From contig CAZWAY010000032.1 in assembly GCA_964631945.1 (NCBI GenBank), positions 3,379 to 67,378 on the forward strand: a stretch of DNA of 64,000 bases, in the 5' to 3' direction. The notes beneath the pieces are model-generated. The model was not told the DNA's origin and did not search any database. It worked only from the letters and a program-made list of their open reading frames with translations. Within the stretch, counting starts at the first letter, position 1, and the number at the start of each line of letters is the position of its first letter. Positions 26,557 through 34,639 of the stretch are shown here, one piece after another. The position numbers and the translations under genes were made by a program. Origin of the DNA: JABFRZ01 sp964631945. GTDB taxonomy: Bacteria; Planctomycetota; UBA1135; GCA-002686595.

Positions 26557-28058
26557 GCGCGCTCTTCCTGGGCCCCGAGCGCCACCACCAGCCGACCCGA
26601 GGGCTGCACCTCGACCACGCGCACGCGGCTCTCGGCCGCGATCTCCGCGCCCTCGGCGCGCGCCTCGAAGTCGAGGGCCGGATCGGCGTCCAGCACGACC
26701 TTGCCGACCGGGCGCAGGGCGGTGATGGCGCGGCCAGCGGCGCCGACGCGGGCCAGGACGGCGCGCGCCCCGCCGACCTCCGGCATCGCCCCGGAACGCG
26801 CGCTCGCGCCGCCCGCCAGCACCATGCGCGACAGCACCGGGGTGTGCGGCAGCAGCCGGGAGAGGCCCCAGATCACGAGCAGCGCCAGGGAGCCGGCGCC
26901 GACCACGCGGAAGGACTCCTCGATCAGGATCGCGCGGTCCAGGCCGTACTCGAGCCCGATGCGCGCGCCCGCGAAGGACCAGATCAGTCCGAACAGGATC
27001 GCCAGGGCCCCCAGGACCCCCGGCCAGACGGCGCCCGGCATCAGGAAGACCTCGAGCGCGACCAGGCCCGCGCCGCCCGTGATCAGCAGCACGTGGGGGA
27101 TGTCCGCCAGGCCCACCAGGTAGCGCCCGAACACCACCACCCCGAAGGCGAGCAGCGCCAGGATCCCGTGCAGTCCGAGGCCCGGCGTCTTGAGCTCCAG
27201 GTAGAGCAGCACGAAGCCCGCGATCAGGAACAGCGGCGAGAGCGTGTGCAGCCAGGCCGCCAGGTCCTCGGAGCGCGCGCGCCGCACCTCGGTCGGCACG
27301 ACGCCCGCGAGGCCGAGCTTGGCGGCGAGTTGGACGACCGACTCCGCCAGGCCGTCCGCCACGCCCAGCGCCACGGCCTCGCTGCCGGTGGCGTTGAAGA
27401 GCTCGCCGCGCGCGACCACCGTGGCGACGATCTCGTAGCGCTCGCCGCGCTGGTTCAGGTCGTCGATCTCCTTGCGCGACGCCAGCCGCTGTCCGCCCTC
27501 CACGGCCACCTCGAGCACCTCGACCTCGGGATCGACCATGGCCTCGGCCAGGAGGCCCGAGCGCCCGCGCTTCTCGGCCACGCCGCGGAACTCGGCGCGC
27601 AGGGCCGAGGAGAGCTTCTCGCGCACGTTCTCGTCCTCGGACACCGGCAGGAGCCCGCCCGGGCCGATCTGGACCGGCAGGGCCGAGCCGATGGTCGCGT
27701 GCGAACGCATGTAGACGCGCTCCGAGGCCAGCACGAGCAGGGCCCCGGCCGACAGCGCGCGGTCGTGCACCCACGCCACCGTGCCCACGCCCGAGGCCGA
27801 TGCGTCCAGCAGCGCGTTGGCGATCTGCCACATGAGCTCGATCTCGCCGCCGGGCGTGTCGAGTTCGAGCACCAGCCGATCGCCGCGCGCGCGCGCGCCG
27901 TCGATCGCGCGCTTGACCAGGGCCTGGGTGCCGACGTCCAGCGCGCCCTCGATGCGCACCAGCGTCAGGCCCTCGCCCGCCGGCGCGACGCCGGCGGCGG
28001 GGGCCAGCGCGGGCGCCGGCAGCAGCAGCGCCGCGGTCAGGGCCAGGAAGGAGCGCAT
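26553..28058 (-). CDS. nfeD: NfeD1b-type membrane-bound serine protease (ClpP-class) with NfeD domain
   Basis: The protein has 501 residues. A signal peptide (about 1-24) precedes a ClpP/SppA-like protease domain (about 30-225): LVLELDTPGGEIE, then AWVHDRALSAGALLVLASERVYM, where the Ser in SAGA is the predicted nucleophile. Four to five membrane helices (about 255-390) and a C-terminal OB-type NfeD domain (about 420-500) follow. These proteases cut membrane-associated stomatin/flotillin partners. It is the first gene of the operon that continues with short NfeD, FloA, a membrane protein and an EVE protein. TATGCT lies 11 nt before the ATG. Confidence 0.92.
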   Translation of the reverse strand: MRSFLALTAALLLPAPALAPAAGVAPAGEGLTLVRIEGALDVGTQALVKRAIDGARARGDRLVLELDTPGGEIELMWQIANALLDASASGVGTVAWVHDRALSAGALLVLASERVYMRSHATIGSALPVQIGPGGLLPVSEDENVREKLSSALRAEFRGVAEKRGRSGLLAEAMVDPEVEVLEVAVEGGQRLASRKEIDDLNQRGERYEIVATVVARGELFNATGSEAVALGVADGLAESVVQLAAKLGLAGVVPTEVRRARSEDLAAWLHTLSPLFLIAGFVLLYLELKTPGLGLHGILALLAFGVVVFGRYLVGLADIPHVLLITGGAGLVALEVFLMPGAVWPGVLGALAILFGLIWSFAGARIGLEYGLDRAILIEESFRVVGAGSLALLVIWGLSRLLPHTPVLSRMVLAGGASARSGAMPEVGGARAVLARVGAAGRAITALRPVGKVVLDADPALDFEARAEGAEIAAESRVRVVEVQPSGRLVVALGAQEERA

Positions 28059-28069
28059 GTCAGCCGCAG

Positions 28070-28075
28070 AGCATA
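28070..28075 (-). promoter_or_regulatory. Candidate -10 element (TATGCT) of the NfeD-FloA operon
   Basis: TATGCT on the minus strand ends 11 nt before the NfeD start codon. Only 58 nt separate this gene from the upstream acetyltransferase gene. Confidence 0.4.
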
Positions 28076-28116
28076 GCGCCTGGCGGCGACCGAAGTCGCC
28101 GACCGCGCGTGCGCGC

Positions 28117-29130
28117 TCACAGGTCCAGCGCGTCGGCCAGGGTCGTCCACCAGTTGTCCCGCAGCCACAGCATGTCGTAGCGCGGCGTGGCCCCGCGCAG
28201 CACCTGCACGTGCGCGCTCGGATGGTGCAGGAAACCGCGCTCCTGGAACCACAGCGACCAGGGCGACCATTCCGGGAACGAGGCCGCCAGGGCCTGCGCA
28301 CCGCTCGCGCGCGCGCCCTCGAGCGCGTCCGCCAGCAGGGCCTCGGCCGCCTCCTCGTCCCCCGGCAGGACCAGCCAGTCGAGCAAGAGCGCCAGGCGCG
28401 GGCCGAGCTCGTTTCCCGGGCGCTGCACGGCGTAGCCGCGCAGTTCTGCGCCGCTCCGGAAGCCCGAGATGCGGTAGCGCTGGCGCGGGTGCTCGACGAA
28501 ACGCCAGTTCAGGAAGAGCGCGTCGCGCACGGCGCTGGCGTTCCAGTGCGTCGCGCAGCTGGCGTACAGCTGGTCGGCCTCGGGGCCGAAGCGCGCGAGC
28601 TCGACCAGGCCCGCGCCCGGCGCGCGCGCGTGCGCCCCGGGCGCTGCGAGCAGCAGCGACTGCACGCGCAGGCGCTCGTGCCCGAGCTCGGTGCGCCCGA
28701 GCTCGCGCTCGCGCTCGGCCGGCCAGCCGTAGTGCACCAGATCGCCCTCGGGCTCCAGGTGGGTCTCGTGCAGCGCGCGTGCGCAGGCCAACCAGGCCTC
28801 GAGTTCGGGGCCGACCGGCCCGGCCGGCGTCAGGCCTGCCTCCAGGAACTGCGCGAAGGTGCGCACCTCGCCCAGGAAGCGCGTGCGCACCGGCAGGGCT
28901 GCACGCGCCGCCACGACGCGTCCGGCGCGGCGCGCCAGGAACAGACGCGTGCCGGCCGGGTTGCGGCGGAAGGCCCAGTCCCACTCGGCCTCCGTACGCG
29001 CGCGGAAGAGCGGCTCGCGCGCGCCCGGCGCGGGCGCGAAGGCCGCCAGCTCGGCGGGCTCGTCCGCGCTCCAGGCGCTGACCACCAGCTCGGGCGTGGG
29101 CCCGGGGGAAGGCTGCCAGGACGCGCTCAT
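28117..29130 (-). CDS. GNAT-like acetyltransferase family protein (paralogue 2)
   Basis: The 337-residue protein has two GNAT-like halves. The first starts near residue 40 with FRARTEAEWDWAFRRNPAGTRLFLARR; the second has a typical RFVEHPRQRYRISGF, RGYAVQRPG, then LLLDWLVLPGDEEAAEALLADALEGARASGAQAL. The C-terminus (MLWLRDNWWTTLADALDL) resembles that of the neighbouring gene (MQQHWYYTLGDTDLA). The two genes overlap by 4 nt and look like an ancient duplication. Related families acylate cell-wall or polysaccharide precursors, but the substrate is unknown. Confidence 0.7.
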   Translation of the reverse strand: MSASWQPSPGPTPELVVSAWSADEPAELAAFAPAPGAREPLFRARTEAEWDWAFRRNPAGTRLFLARRAGRVVAARAALPVRTRFLGEVRTFAQFLEAGLTPAGPVGPELEAWLACARALHETHLEPEGDLVHYGWPAERERELGRTELGHERLRVQSLLLAAPGAHARAPGAGLVELARFGPEADQLYASCATHWNASAVRDALFLNWRFVEHPRQRYRISGFRSGAELRGYAVQRPGNELGPRLALLLDWLVLPGDEEAAEALLADALEGARASGAQALAASFPEWSPWSLWFQERGFLHHPSAHVQVLRGATPRYDMLWLRDNWWTTLADALDL

Positions 29131-30131
29131 GCGAGGTCCGTGTCGCCCAGCGTGTAGTACCAGTGCTGCTGCATCCAGCCGAGGTCGTGCACGCGCGAGA
29201 AGCTCCAGGCCACCAGGAAGTAGCGCGTGGCGCGCACCGCCAGCCCCAGGCGCTGGAGGGCCAGCCATTCGGGCGCGCTCTCGGGGAACAGCGCCGTCAG
29301 GCGCGCGCAGCCCTCCGCGCGCGCGGCCGCGAGCGCCCAGGCGACCAGCGCCGCGCGCACCTCCGCGTCCCCCGCCGGGGCCAGCCAGTCGACCAGCAGG
29401 CCGTCCTCGCAGCCGTCGAAGCTGCCCTTGCGGAACACGGCCAGGCCCGCGAGCGCGCCCGCGCGGCGCACCACCGCCCAGCGGTAGCGGTGGTACGGGT
29501 TCTGGTCGTAGCGCCAGCTCAGGTGCGCGCGGTCGCGCACCGCCAGGCCGCGGCGCTCGCGCGCCAGGCGCGCGAAGAGCGCGTCGGTCTCGTCCGGGAA
29601 GGCGGACAGCTCCTCGGCCTCGAGCGCGGCCGGCGGCGGCACGACGCGCTCCAGCGCGGCCGAAAGCTTGTGCTGCTGGCGGATCAGCTCGTACTTCAGG
29701 GCCTTCTTGCCGATGCGGAAGGCGGCCGGCACCGGCAGGCCCCACATGAGCGTGTCCTTCTCCGGGCCAGCGCCACCGAAGGCCGCGTCGAAGGCGCGCC
29801 CGACCTGCACGAACAGCGGCTCGCGCGTGAGCCGGCGGAAATCGGGATCGGACATCGAATCGACCGACTGGCTGAAGAAGGTCGGCTGGCCGTCCAGCAG
29901 GACCCGCTGCGGGATGCCGGCGTACTGCGCCAGCACGCGCCCGTCCGCCCCGACCGCCAGCTGGACACGCAGGCCGGCGGGGTTGCGCTCGTACAGCCAG
30001 CGCCACTCCGCCAGCGTGCGCGCCCGGAAGCCCGGGTCGACGCGCGCGAAGATGCGGTTGAAGGCCTCGAGGATCGCGTGCTCGTCGCCCGGACGGTAGG
30101 CGCGGATCTCGTAGGCCGGTGCGCTGCTCAT
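29127..30131 (-). CDS. GNAT-like acetyltransferase family protein (paralogue 1)
   Basis: The protein has 334 residues. An N-terminal IRAYRPGDEHAILEAFNRIF and FRARTLAEWRWLYERNPAGLRVQLAVGADGRVLAQ-type start is the usual first GNAT strand-helix. A second half carries RWAVVRRAGALAGLAVF and GLLVDWLAPAGD. It is homologous to the next gene (RARTLAEWRWLYERNPAG against RARTEAEWDWAFRRNPAG). The ATG at 30131 is chosen because it lies just after the tRNA-Sec 3' end; a longer frame would run into the tRNA. It may be transcribed with tRNA-Sec, since only 18 nt separate them. Confidence 0.7.
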   Translation of the reverse strand: MSSAPAYEIRAYRPGDEHAILEAFNRIFARVDPGFRARTLAEWRWLYERNPAGLRVQLAVGADGRVLAQYAGIPQRVLLDGQPTFFSQSVDSMSDPDFRRLTREPLFVQVGRAFDAAFGGAGPEKDTLMWGLPVPAAFRIGKKALKYELIRQQHKLSAALERVVPPPAALEAEELSAFPDETDALFARLARERRGLAVRDRAHLSWRYDQNPYHRYRWAVVRRAGALAGLAVFRKGSFDGCEDGLLVDWLAPAGDAEVRAALVAWALAAARAEGCARLTALFPESAPEWLALQRLGLAVRATRYFLVAWSFSRVHDLGWMQQHWYYTLGDTDLA

Positions 30132-30149
30132 GCGATCGGGGCGAGGAGG

Positions 30150-30247
30150 TGGCGGGAGTGCATGGGAATCGAACCCACCGGCCCCGCTGTTCACGAGGCC
30201 CTACCGGCTTTGAAGACCGGGCGGCACACCAGCACCGATCCACTCCC
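30150..30247 (-). tRNA. selC: tRNA-Sec (anticodon UCA)
   Basis: 98 nt including an encoded CCA. The fold matches selenocysteine tRNA: a 6-bp D stem (CGGTGC with GTGCCG, two G-U pairs), a 5-bp anticodon stem around the loop CTTCAAA (anticodon TCA, reading UGA), a long variable arm (GGCCTCG with CGGGGCC), a T loop TTCGATT, G73 and CCA. The acceptor pairs GGGAGTG with CACTCCC; the eighth pair expected in bacterial tRNA-Sec is a G-G mismatch here. It lies 76 nt downstream of the GDPD gene and close to selD, all on the minus strand. Confidence 0.95.
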
Positions 30248-30323
30248 AACGATCTCGTGGAGGCGCGGCATTGGAAGCGCTGGAGCCTCCGGGCTCAAGC
30301 GGCTGGGCGCCGAGTCCCGGAAT

Positions 30324-31817
30324 CTAGGGCGGATTCGCCAGGAACAATCGCCCGGGGGCCCCCGAGCCGAGCCCGTAGGGCAGCCCGCCCGCGAAGCGCC
30401 GCAGGCGGCGCGCGCCCGTGTCCGGGTCGCTGCCCTCGAAGCCGAGCGAGAAGGGCACGCCGGAGGGGTCGAGCTCCTCCGGCAGGCGGATGCGCACCGC
30501 CCGCCGGCCCACGCGCACACGCGCGCCCACGCGCACCTGCGCGGCGAGCTCATTCAGCCCGCCCGCGTCCTCCACCGCCGCCAGCAGTTCGTGCCCACGC
30601 CGGCGCACCGTCATGCTGGCCTCCGCCTCGCCGGGACGCTCGCGCAGCAGCCGCACGCGTTGCACGCCCGAGCCGAGGCGCAGCGTGCGCACGCGCTCGA
30701 GCGGCGCGTCGAGCACGAGGGCGTGGCTGGCACGCGCGCGGCGCCAGGCGAGGTTGAGCACGACCGTGGGATCCTCGAGCGGCGACCAGGAGCCACCGCC
30801 CAGCGCGACCGCCACGCCGCGCTCGGCCCCGCCGTCGAGCGCGAAGGTGAGCGGCAGGCCGCTGACCTGGAAGGCACCGCCGCGCGGGACCAGCGCCAGC
30901 CCCGCCTTGACCGGCCAGGAGAACGGGTTGCGCACGCGCAGCTCGAACTCCCAGCGCCCCGACCATTCGCCCTGGGAGGCGCTCGCGTCCGCTCCCGCGC
31001 GCGCGCGATCGACCTCCAGCGTCGGCACCGACAGCGGGTACGGGCCGCGGTCGTCGGGCGCCAGGCGCACCAGCGCGCGCACGGCCAGCGCGCGACGCGG
31101 TTCGTTGGTGTTGAAGGCGAACAGCGGCGCGCGGCAAGCCGCCAGCAGGTCCGCGGGCTCGTCCACCGACCACGACCAGCGCTCGCAGTTCCATTCGGCC
31201 CGCCCGGCGCCGGTGTTCCAGCCGCGCGGCGCGGTGCCGTAGGCGCGGATGCGCTCGTCGCGCACGAAGCGCCGGTCGTCCTCGCTGGCCTCCTCGGCCA
31301 GCAGCATGGTGGAGAGCTCGGCATCGCGCGCCTCGAGGCACACGCTGCGGTGGAACGAGGCGATGTGGAACGGCACCGGCCGCGCGAGGCGCGCCAGCGC
31401 GCGCGCCACCGCGGCCACCAGGCTCGGATCCTTGAGCTCGATCATGTGGTGCGGGGCGCGCGCGCCGCCGTCGAGCTCCAGCGCTTCCTCGAGCATCGGC
31501 AGCGGCTCGCCCGCGAAGCGCTTCGCGAACCAGGAGCCCGCGTCGGCGTGCACCAGCTCGGCGGGCGGCAGGCTGGCCACCGGGCCGGACAGGTTGGTGG
31601 TGCGGTCGAGGGTCTCGTCGTGGATCAGCACGGGCTCGCCGCTCTGGCAGGCGTGCACGTCGTACTCGACGCCGTCCAGTCCGAGCTCGAGCGCGCGGCG
31701 CAGGCTCACGAGCGTGTTCTCGGGCGTCTCGCGCGGCGCCCCGCGGTGACCGAGGATCCAGGGCGGCCCGGGGATGCCCTCGCCGTGCTGGCCGAGTTCG
31801 CGTGCGCTGTCGTCCAT
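30324..31817 (-). CDS. Glycerophosphodiester phosphodiesterase family protein with C-terminal extension
   Basis: The protein has 497 residues. Residues 20-250 are a GDPD barrel: ILGHRGAPRETPENTL (His and Arg of the active site), GVEYDVHACQSGEPVLIHDETLDRTT (Glu, Asp and the second His), a calcium- or magnesium-type metal site, and later MIELKD and WSVDEPADLLAA. The C-terminal half (about 250-497) is beta-rich and not part of the usual enzyme. No signal peptide is seen. It starts 20 nt after selD in the same direction, so it forms an operon between selD and tRNA-Sec; a role in selenium metabolism is not evident. Confidence 0.85.
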   Translation of the reverse strand: MDDSARELGQHGEGIPGPPWILGHRGAPRETPENTLVSLRRALELGLDGVEYDVHACQSGEPVLIHDETLDRTTNLSGPVASLPPAELVHADAGSWFAKRFAGEPLPMLEEALELDGGARAPHHMIELKDPSLVAAVARALARLARPVPFHIASFHRSVCLEARDAELSTMLLAEEASEDDRRFVRDERIRAYGTAPRGWNTGAGRAEWNCERWSWSVDEPADLLAACRAPLFAFNTNEPRRALAVRALVRLAPDDRGPYPLSVPTLEVDRARAGADASASQGEWSGRWEFELRVRNPFSWPVKAGLALVPRGGAFQVSGLPLTFALDGGAERGVAVALGGGSWSPLEDPTVVLNLAWRRARASHALVLDAPLERVRTLRLGSGVQRVRLLRERPGEAEASMTVRRRGHELLAAVEDAGGLNELAAQVRVGARVRVGRRAVRIRLPEELDPSGVPFSLGFEGSDPDTGARRLRRFAGGLPYGLGSGAPGRLFLANPP

Positions 31818-31837
31818 GGGCGCCGAAGGGGACGGGA

Positions 31838-32902
31838 TCAACGCAGCGAGATGCGCTTCCCCCGGTAGGGCCCGAAGCGTCCGATGCGCACGACCGGGAG
31901 CCCGCGCGCGGCGAGCTCGCGCTCCAGCGTGCCGGCGCGCACCTCGGGCAGGACGATCAGCAGCCCGCCCGAGGTCTCGGCGTCGAACACGAGGTTCACG
32001 CGCGCCTCGTCCAGCCCGGCGGCGATCTCGACCTCGGGCCCGAGCGTGGCCCGGCCGCGCTTGGCGGCGCCCGAGAGGATGCCCTTGCGCGCCAGCTCGA
32101 GCGCGCCCGGGAAGAGCGGCAGGTCGGCCAGCACGAGCTCGAGCGCGAGGTCGCTGGCGCGCGCGACGTTCAGGGCGTGCCCGACCAGACCGAAGCCCGT
32201 GATGTCGGTGCAGGCGTGGGCCCCGGCCGCGTTCATGGCCTCGCAGGCGCGGTCGTTGAGCGTGGCCATCTGACGCGCGGCCGGCTCGAGCTCGTTCCAG
32301 GCGATCTTCTTCTGCTTGGCGGCGGTGGTCATCGAGCCCATGCCGAGGGGCTTGGTGAGGTAGACCACGTCGCCGGCCCGCGCGCCCGCGTTGGTGGCCA
32401 CGCGCGCGGGATCGACCAGGCCCGTGACCGAGTAGCCGAACAGCACGTCCGCCTCGACCGTGTGACCGCCGCACAGGATCGCGCCGGACTCGTGCACCTT
32501 CTCGTAGCCCGCGCGCAGGATCTCGGCGCGCCACTCGACCGGGAAGTCCTTCGGGAACGAGGCCAGGGACAGGGCCGTGAACGGCTTCCCGCCCATGGCA
32601 TACACGTCCGAGAGCGCGTTGGCCGCCGCGATCGCGCCGTAGTAGCGCGGGTCGTCCACCACGGGTGGGAAGAAGTCGACGGTCTGCACCAGCGCGAGCC
32701 CGACGCCCGCCGGCAGGCCCTCGCGCGCTCCGAGCACGACCACGCCGGCGTCGTCGAGCGTCTGGGGCCCGACGAGCAAGCGCTCGTCCGCGCGGTCGGT
32801 GACGTCGCGCAGCACCTGCGCGAGCATGCCCTGCGGCATCTTGGCCGCTCAGCCGGCGCAGTCGGCGTAGTCGGTGAGGCGCTTGGTCTCGGAAGGGGAC
32901 AT
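31838..32902 (-). CDS. selD: Selenide, water dikinase SelD (selenoprotein: UGA at codon 18 read as Sec)
   Basis: This enzyme makes selenophosphate from selenide and ATP, for tRNA-Sec charging. A standard call would start at the ATG at 32839. Upstream of it, the same frame encodes MSPSETKRLTDYADCAG-UGA-AAKMPQGM, which is the conserved SelD N-terminus. The in-frame UGA (32849-32851) aligns with the catalytic Cys17 of E. coli SelD, and Lys21 aligns with the essential Lys20. The whole protein is then 354 residues, the normal length. ATP-binding features (GGHTVEADVLFGYSVTGLV, TGFGLVGHAL) are intact. A TACCCT box lies 7 nt before the ATG. A hairpin after the UGA is a fitting SECIS, and tRNA-Sec is encoded 1.6 kb downstream. 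Confidence 0.93.
32826..32851 (-). promoter_or_regulatory. Sec UGA codon and candidate bacterial SECIS hairpin in selD
   Basis: On the minus strand the TGA (32849-32851) is followed after 9 nt by ATGCC-GCAG-GGCAT (32839-32826), a perfect 5-bp stem with a 4-nt loop containing G. The distance and small apical loop fit the bacterial SECIS element that SelB binds. The element also encodes the residues MPQGM, so it is part of the coding sequence. It was found by eye; the stem is short. Confidence 0.6.
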
Positions 32903-32909
32903 CCCGCCC

Positions 32910-32915
32910 AGGGTA
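32910..32915 (-). promoter_or_regulatory. Candidate -10 element (TACCCT) of selD
   Basis: TACCCT ends 7 nt before the upstream selD ATG at 32902. It supports that ATG, rather than the one after the UGA, as the true start. Confidence 0.5.
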
Positions 32916-33064
32916 GCGAAGCGGCCTTCCTTTCTCGAAGGGCCGGCAGCGCACGGCGGCGCAGCGTGGCGGAGTAAGAGGCCTGTTCCCGGAGGCGCGG
33001 CGGCGAGCGTGGCTCAAGAAGCGCCCGCGTGGGGTCCGACCTGCGTTGCCGAGGTGGGTTCCTG

Positions 33065-34576
33065 ATGCTCGCGCGTCCCGCATTCGTGGATCGTTTCCTT
33101 TCCCGGCTCCCCGATCCGTCGTCGCTGCGCTTCCGCGTGGTCGGCTGGACCGCCCTCGTGGCCGGCACCTTCGGGTTGCTGCTGGTCCTGGCCGCGGTCC
33201 AGCTCGATTCGCGGCGCTGCGCCGAGGTCGCGCGCGAGCACGCCCAGACGCTGGCGCACACGGCCGGGGCCTGGCTCGACGGCGACGCCCACGCGGGGCT
33301 CGGTCCGGACCCCGACAAGGCCCTCTCCGACGCGGGCGCCGTGCTCGCGCGGGTTCTCGAGCAGAGCGACTACCCCGGCATCGTGCGCACGCTGCGCCCG
33401 CGCGCCGAGGCCAAGGCCGCGCTCGCCGCCCAGCCCGGGACGGCGCGCGCGAGCGCGCTCGAGGTCGTGCTGCAGGGCGCCGGCCAGCCGCGCCTGAAGG
33501 AGCTCGACTATCGGCCCGAGATGGAGCCCGCGCTGTTCGCACAGACCAGCACGAGCGTGGTCCACGCCGGACGGGTCGCGGCCTATGCGCCCGTTCCGGA
33601 CTCGTGGGGCGCGACGCCTGCGATCGTGTGGGTCGAGGCCCCCGCCGGCGCGCCGCTGTGGCGCCGTGCGCTGTTCCTGGTGGGCGCCAGCCTGTTCGCG
33701 GGCCTCCTGGTGAGCTTCGCCGTGTGGCGCGCGTTGCGCTCCGCCGAGCGGCTCGAGCAGCACGTCGGCGCGCTCGACGCCTTCGCGCGCGCGCTGGCGA
33801 ACGGGCGCATGCCGGAGGAGCTCGCTCTCGCGCGCCGCGCGCCGCGCGAGTTCGGCGCGCTGGCCGAGGCGCTCGAGGCGCTGCGCGGCCGCATCGCGGC
33901 CCAGGCCTCGGGCCACCCGCTGCCGGCCACGCCCACGCCCACCAGCGCGGCCCAGGTCGAGCGCCAGACGCTGCTCGGCGAGGCGGCCGAATTCGATCTG
34001 GCGCTGCTGATGCAGCAGCTGGTCGAGCCCGCGCGCAAGCAGGCCCAGGCACGGCGCGTGGAGCTGCAGCTCGTGTTCCCCGACGGCGTGCCCTCGCAGG
34101 TCGTCGGCCACCCGGTGGTGCTCTTCCGCGCGCTCGAAGCGCTGCTGCGGCGCGCGCTGCGCGTCACCAGCCAGGGCCGCATCACGCTGCGCGTCAGCCG
34201 CGTGGGCGAGGGCCCCGAGGGCGGCAAGCTGCGCTTCGAGGTGGCCGACACCAGCCCCGGCATCGCCTTCAAGGAGCAGCAGGAGCTGGGCGCGGCCCTG
34301 GCGGCGGCGGCCCAGGCCGAGCCCGAGACCCTGCAGGATCCGCTGCACCTCGCCAGCGCCCTGGCCGCGGCCCTGGGTAGCGCGCTGGCCTTCGAGAGCC
34401 AGCCCGGCCAGGGCAGCCGCTTCGGCTTCACGACCGCCCTGCGCCCGAGCGCGCCGCGCGCCGCCACGGCCTTCCAGCCCAACCCGATCTCCGCCTTCCA
34501 GCCGAGCCCGACGACCGCCTTCCAGCCGAGCCCGGTCTCGGCCTTCGTGCCGCGCAAGAAGATCGGGCAGCGCTAG
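33065..34576 (+). CDS. Membrane sensor protein with degenerate histidine-kinase ATPase domain
   Basis: The protein has 503 residues. Two membrane helices (about 38-52 and 199-219) flank a periplasmic sensor region, followed by a HAMP-like linker. There is no HisKA phospho-acceptor box. The ATPase-like region keeps FEVADTSPGI (the G1 box) but its N-box reads EALLRRALRVTSQG, without the Asn that binds magnesium-ATP. It is therefore probably a pseudokinase that signals by binding. The C-terminus carries 3.5 copies of an 8-residue repeat AFQPSPxx (34469-34552). The ATG at 33065 is chosen with GAGGTGGG upstream. It is divergent from selD. Confidence 0.75.
   Translation: MLARPAFVDRFLSRLPDPSSLRFRVVGWTALVAGTFGLLLVLAAVQLDSRRCAEVAREHAQTLAHTAGAWLDGDAHAGLGPDPDKALSDAGAVLARVLEQSDYPGIVRTLRPRAEAKAALAAQPGTARASALEVVLQGAGQPRLKELDYRPEMEPALFAQTSTSVVHAGRVAAYAPVPDSWGATPAIVWVEAPAGAPLWRRALFLVGASLFAGLLVSFAVWRALRSAERLEQHVGALDAFARALANGRMPEELALARRAPREFGALAEALEALRGRIAAQASGHPLPATPTPTSAAQVERQTLLGEAAEFDLALLMQQLVEPARKQAQARRVELQLVFPDGVPSQVVGHPVVLFRALEALLRRALRVTSQGRITLRVSRVGEGPEGGKLRFEVADTSPGIAFKEQQELGAALAAAAQAEPETLQDPLHLASALAAALGSALAFESQPGQGSRFGFTTALRPSAPRAATAFQPNPISAFQPSPTTAFQPSPVSAFVPRKKIGQR
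34469..34552 (+). repeat. 24-bp tandem repeat encoding AFQPSPxx
   Basis: Three full units of GCCTTCCAGCC... (24 bp each, starting at 34469, 34493 and 34517) and a partial fourth at 34541. They encode AFQPNPIS, AFQPSPTT, AFQPSPVS and AFVP. In-frame unit gain or loss would change the length of the tail of the sensor protein. Confidence 0.85.
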
Positions 34577-34624
34577 TCGGGGCGGCGCCGCGCGGCGTCG
34601 GACCACGCTCTCGAGCCACTCTGC

Positions 34625-34630
34625 TACCCT
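34625..34630 (+). promoter_or_regulatory. Candidate -10 element (TACCCT), leaderless type
   Basis: TACCCT ends 9 nt before the symporter ATG at 34640, with no Shine-Dalgarno between. Confidence 0.45.
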
Positions 34631-34639
34631 CGCGCCCCG

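Noticed and set aside
32839..32902. Treating the selD UGA as a frameshift or premature stop (pseudogene)
   Set aside because: The frame is continuous on both sides, conserved residues flank the UGA, and tRNA-Sec is nearby.
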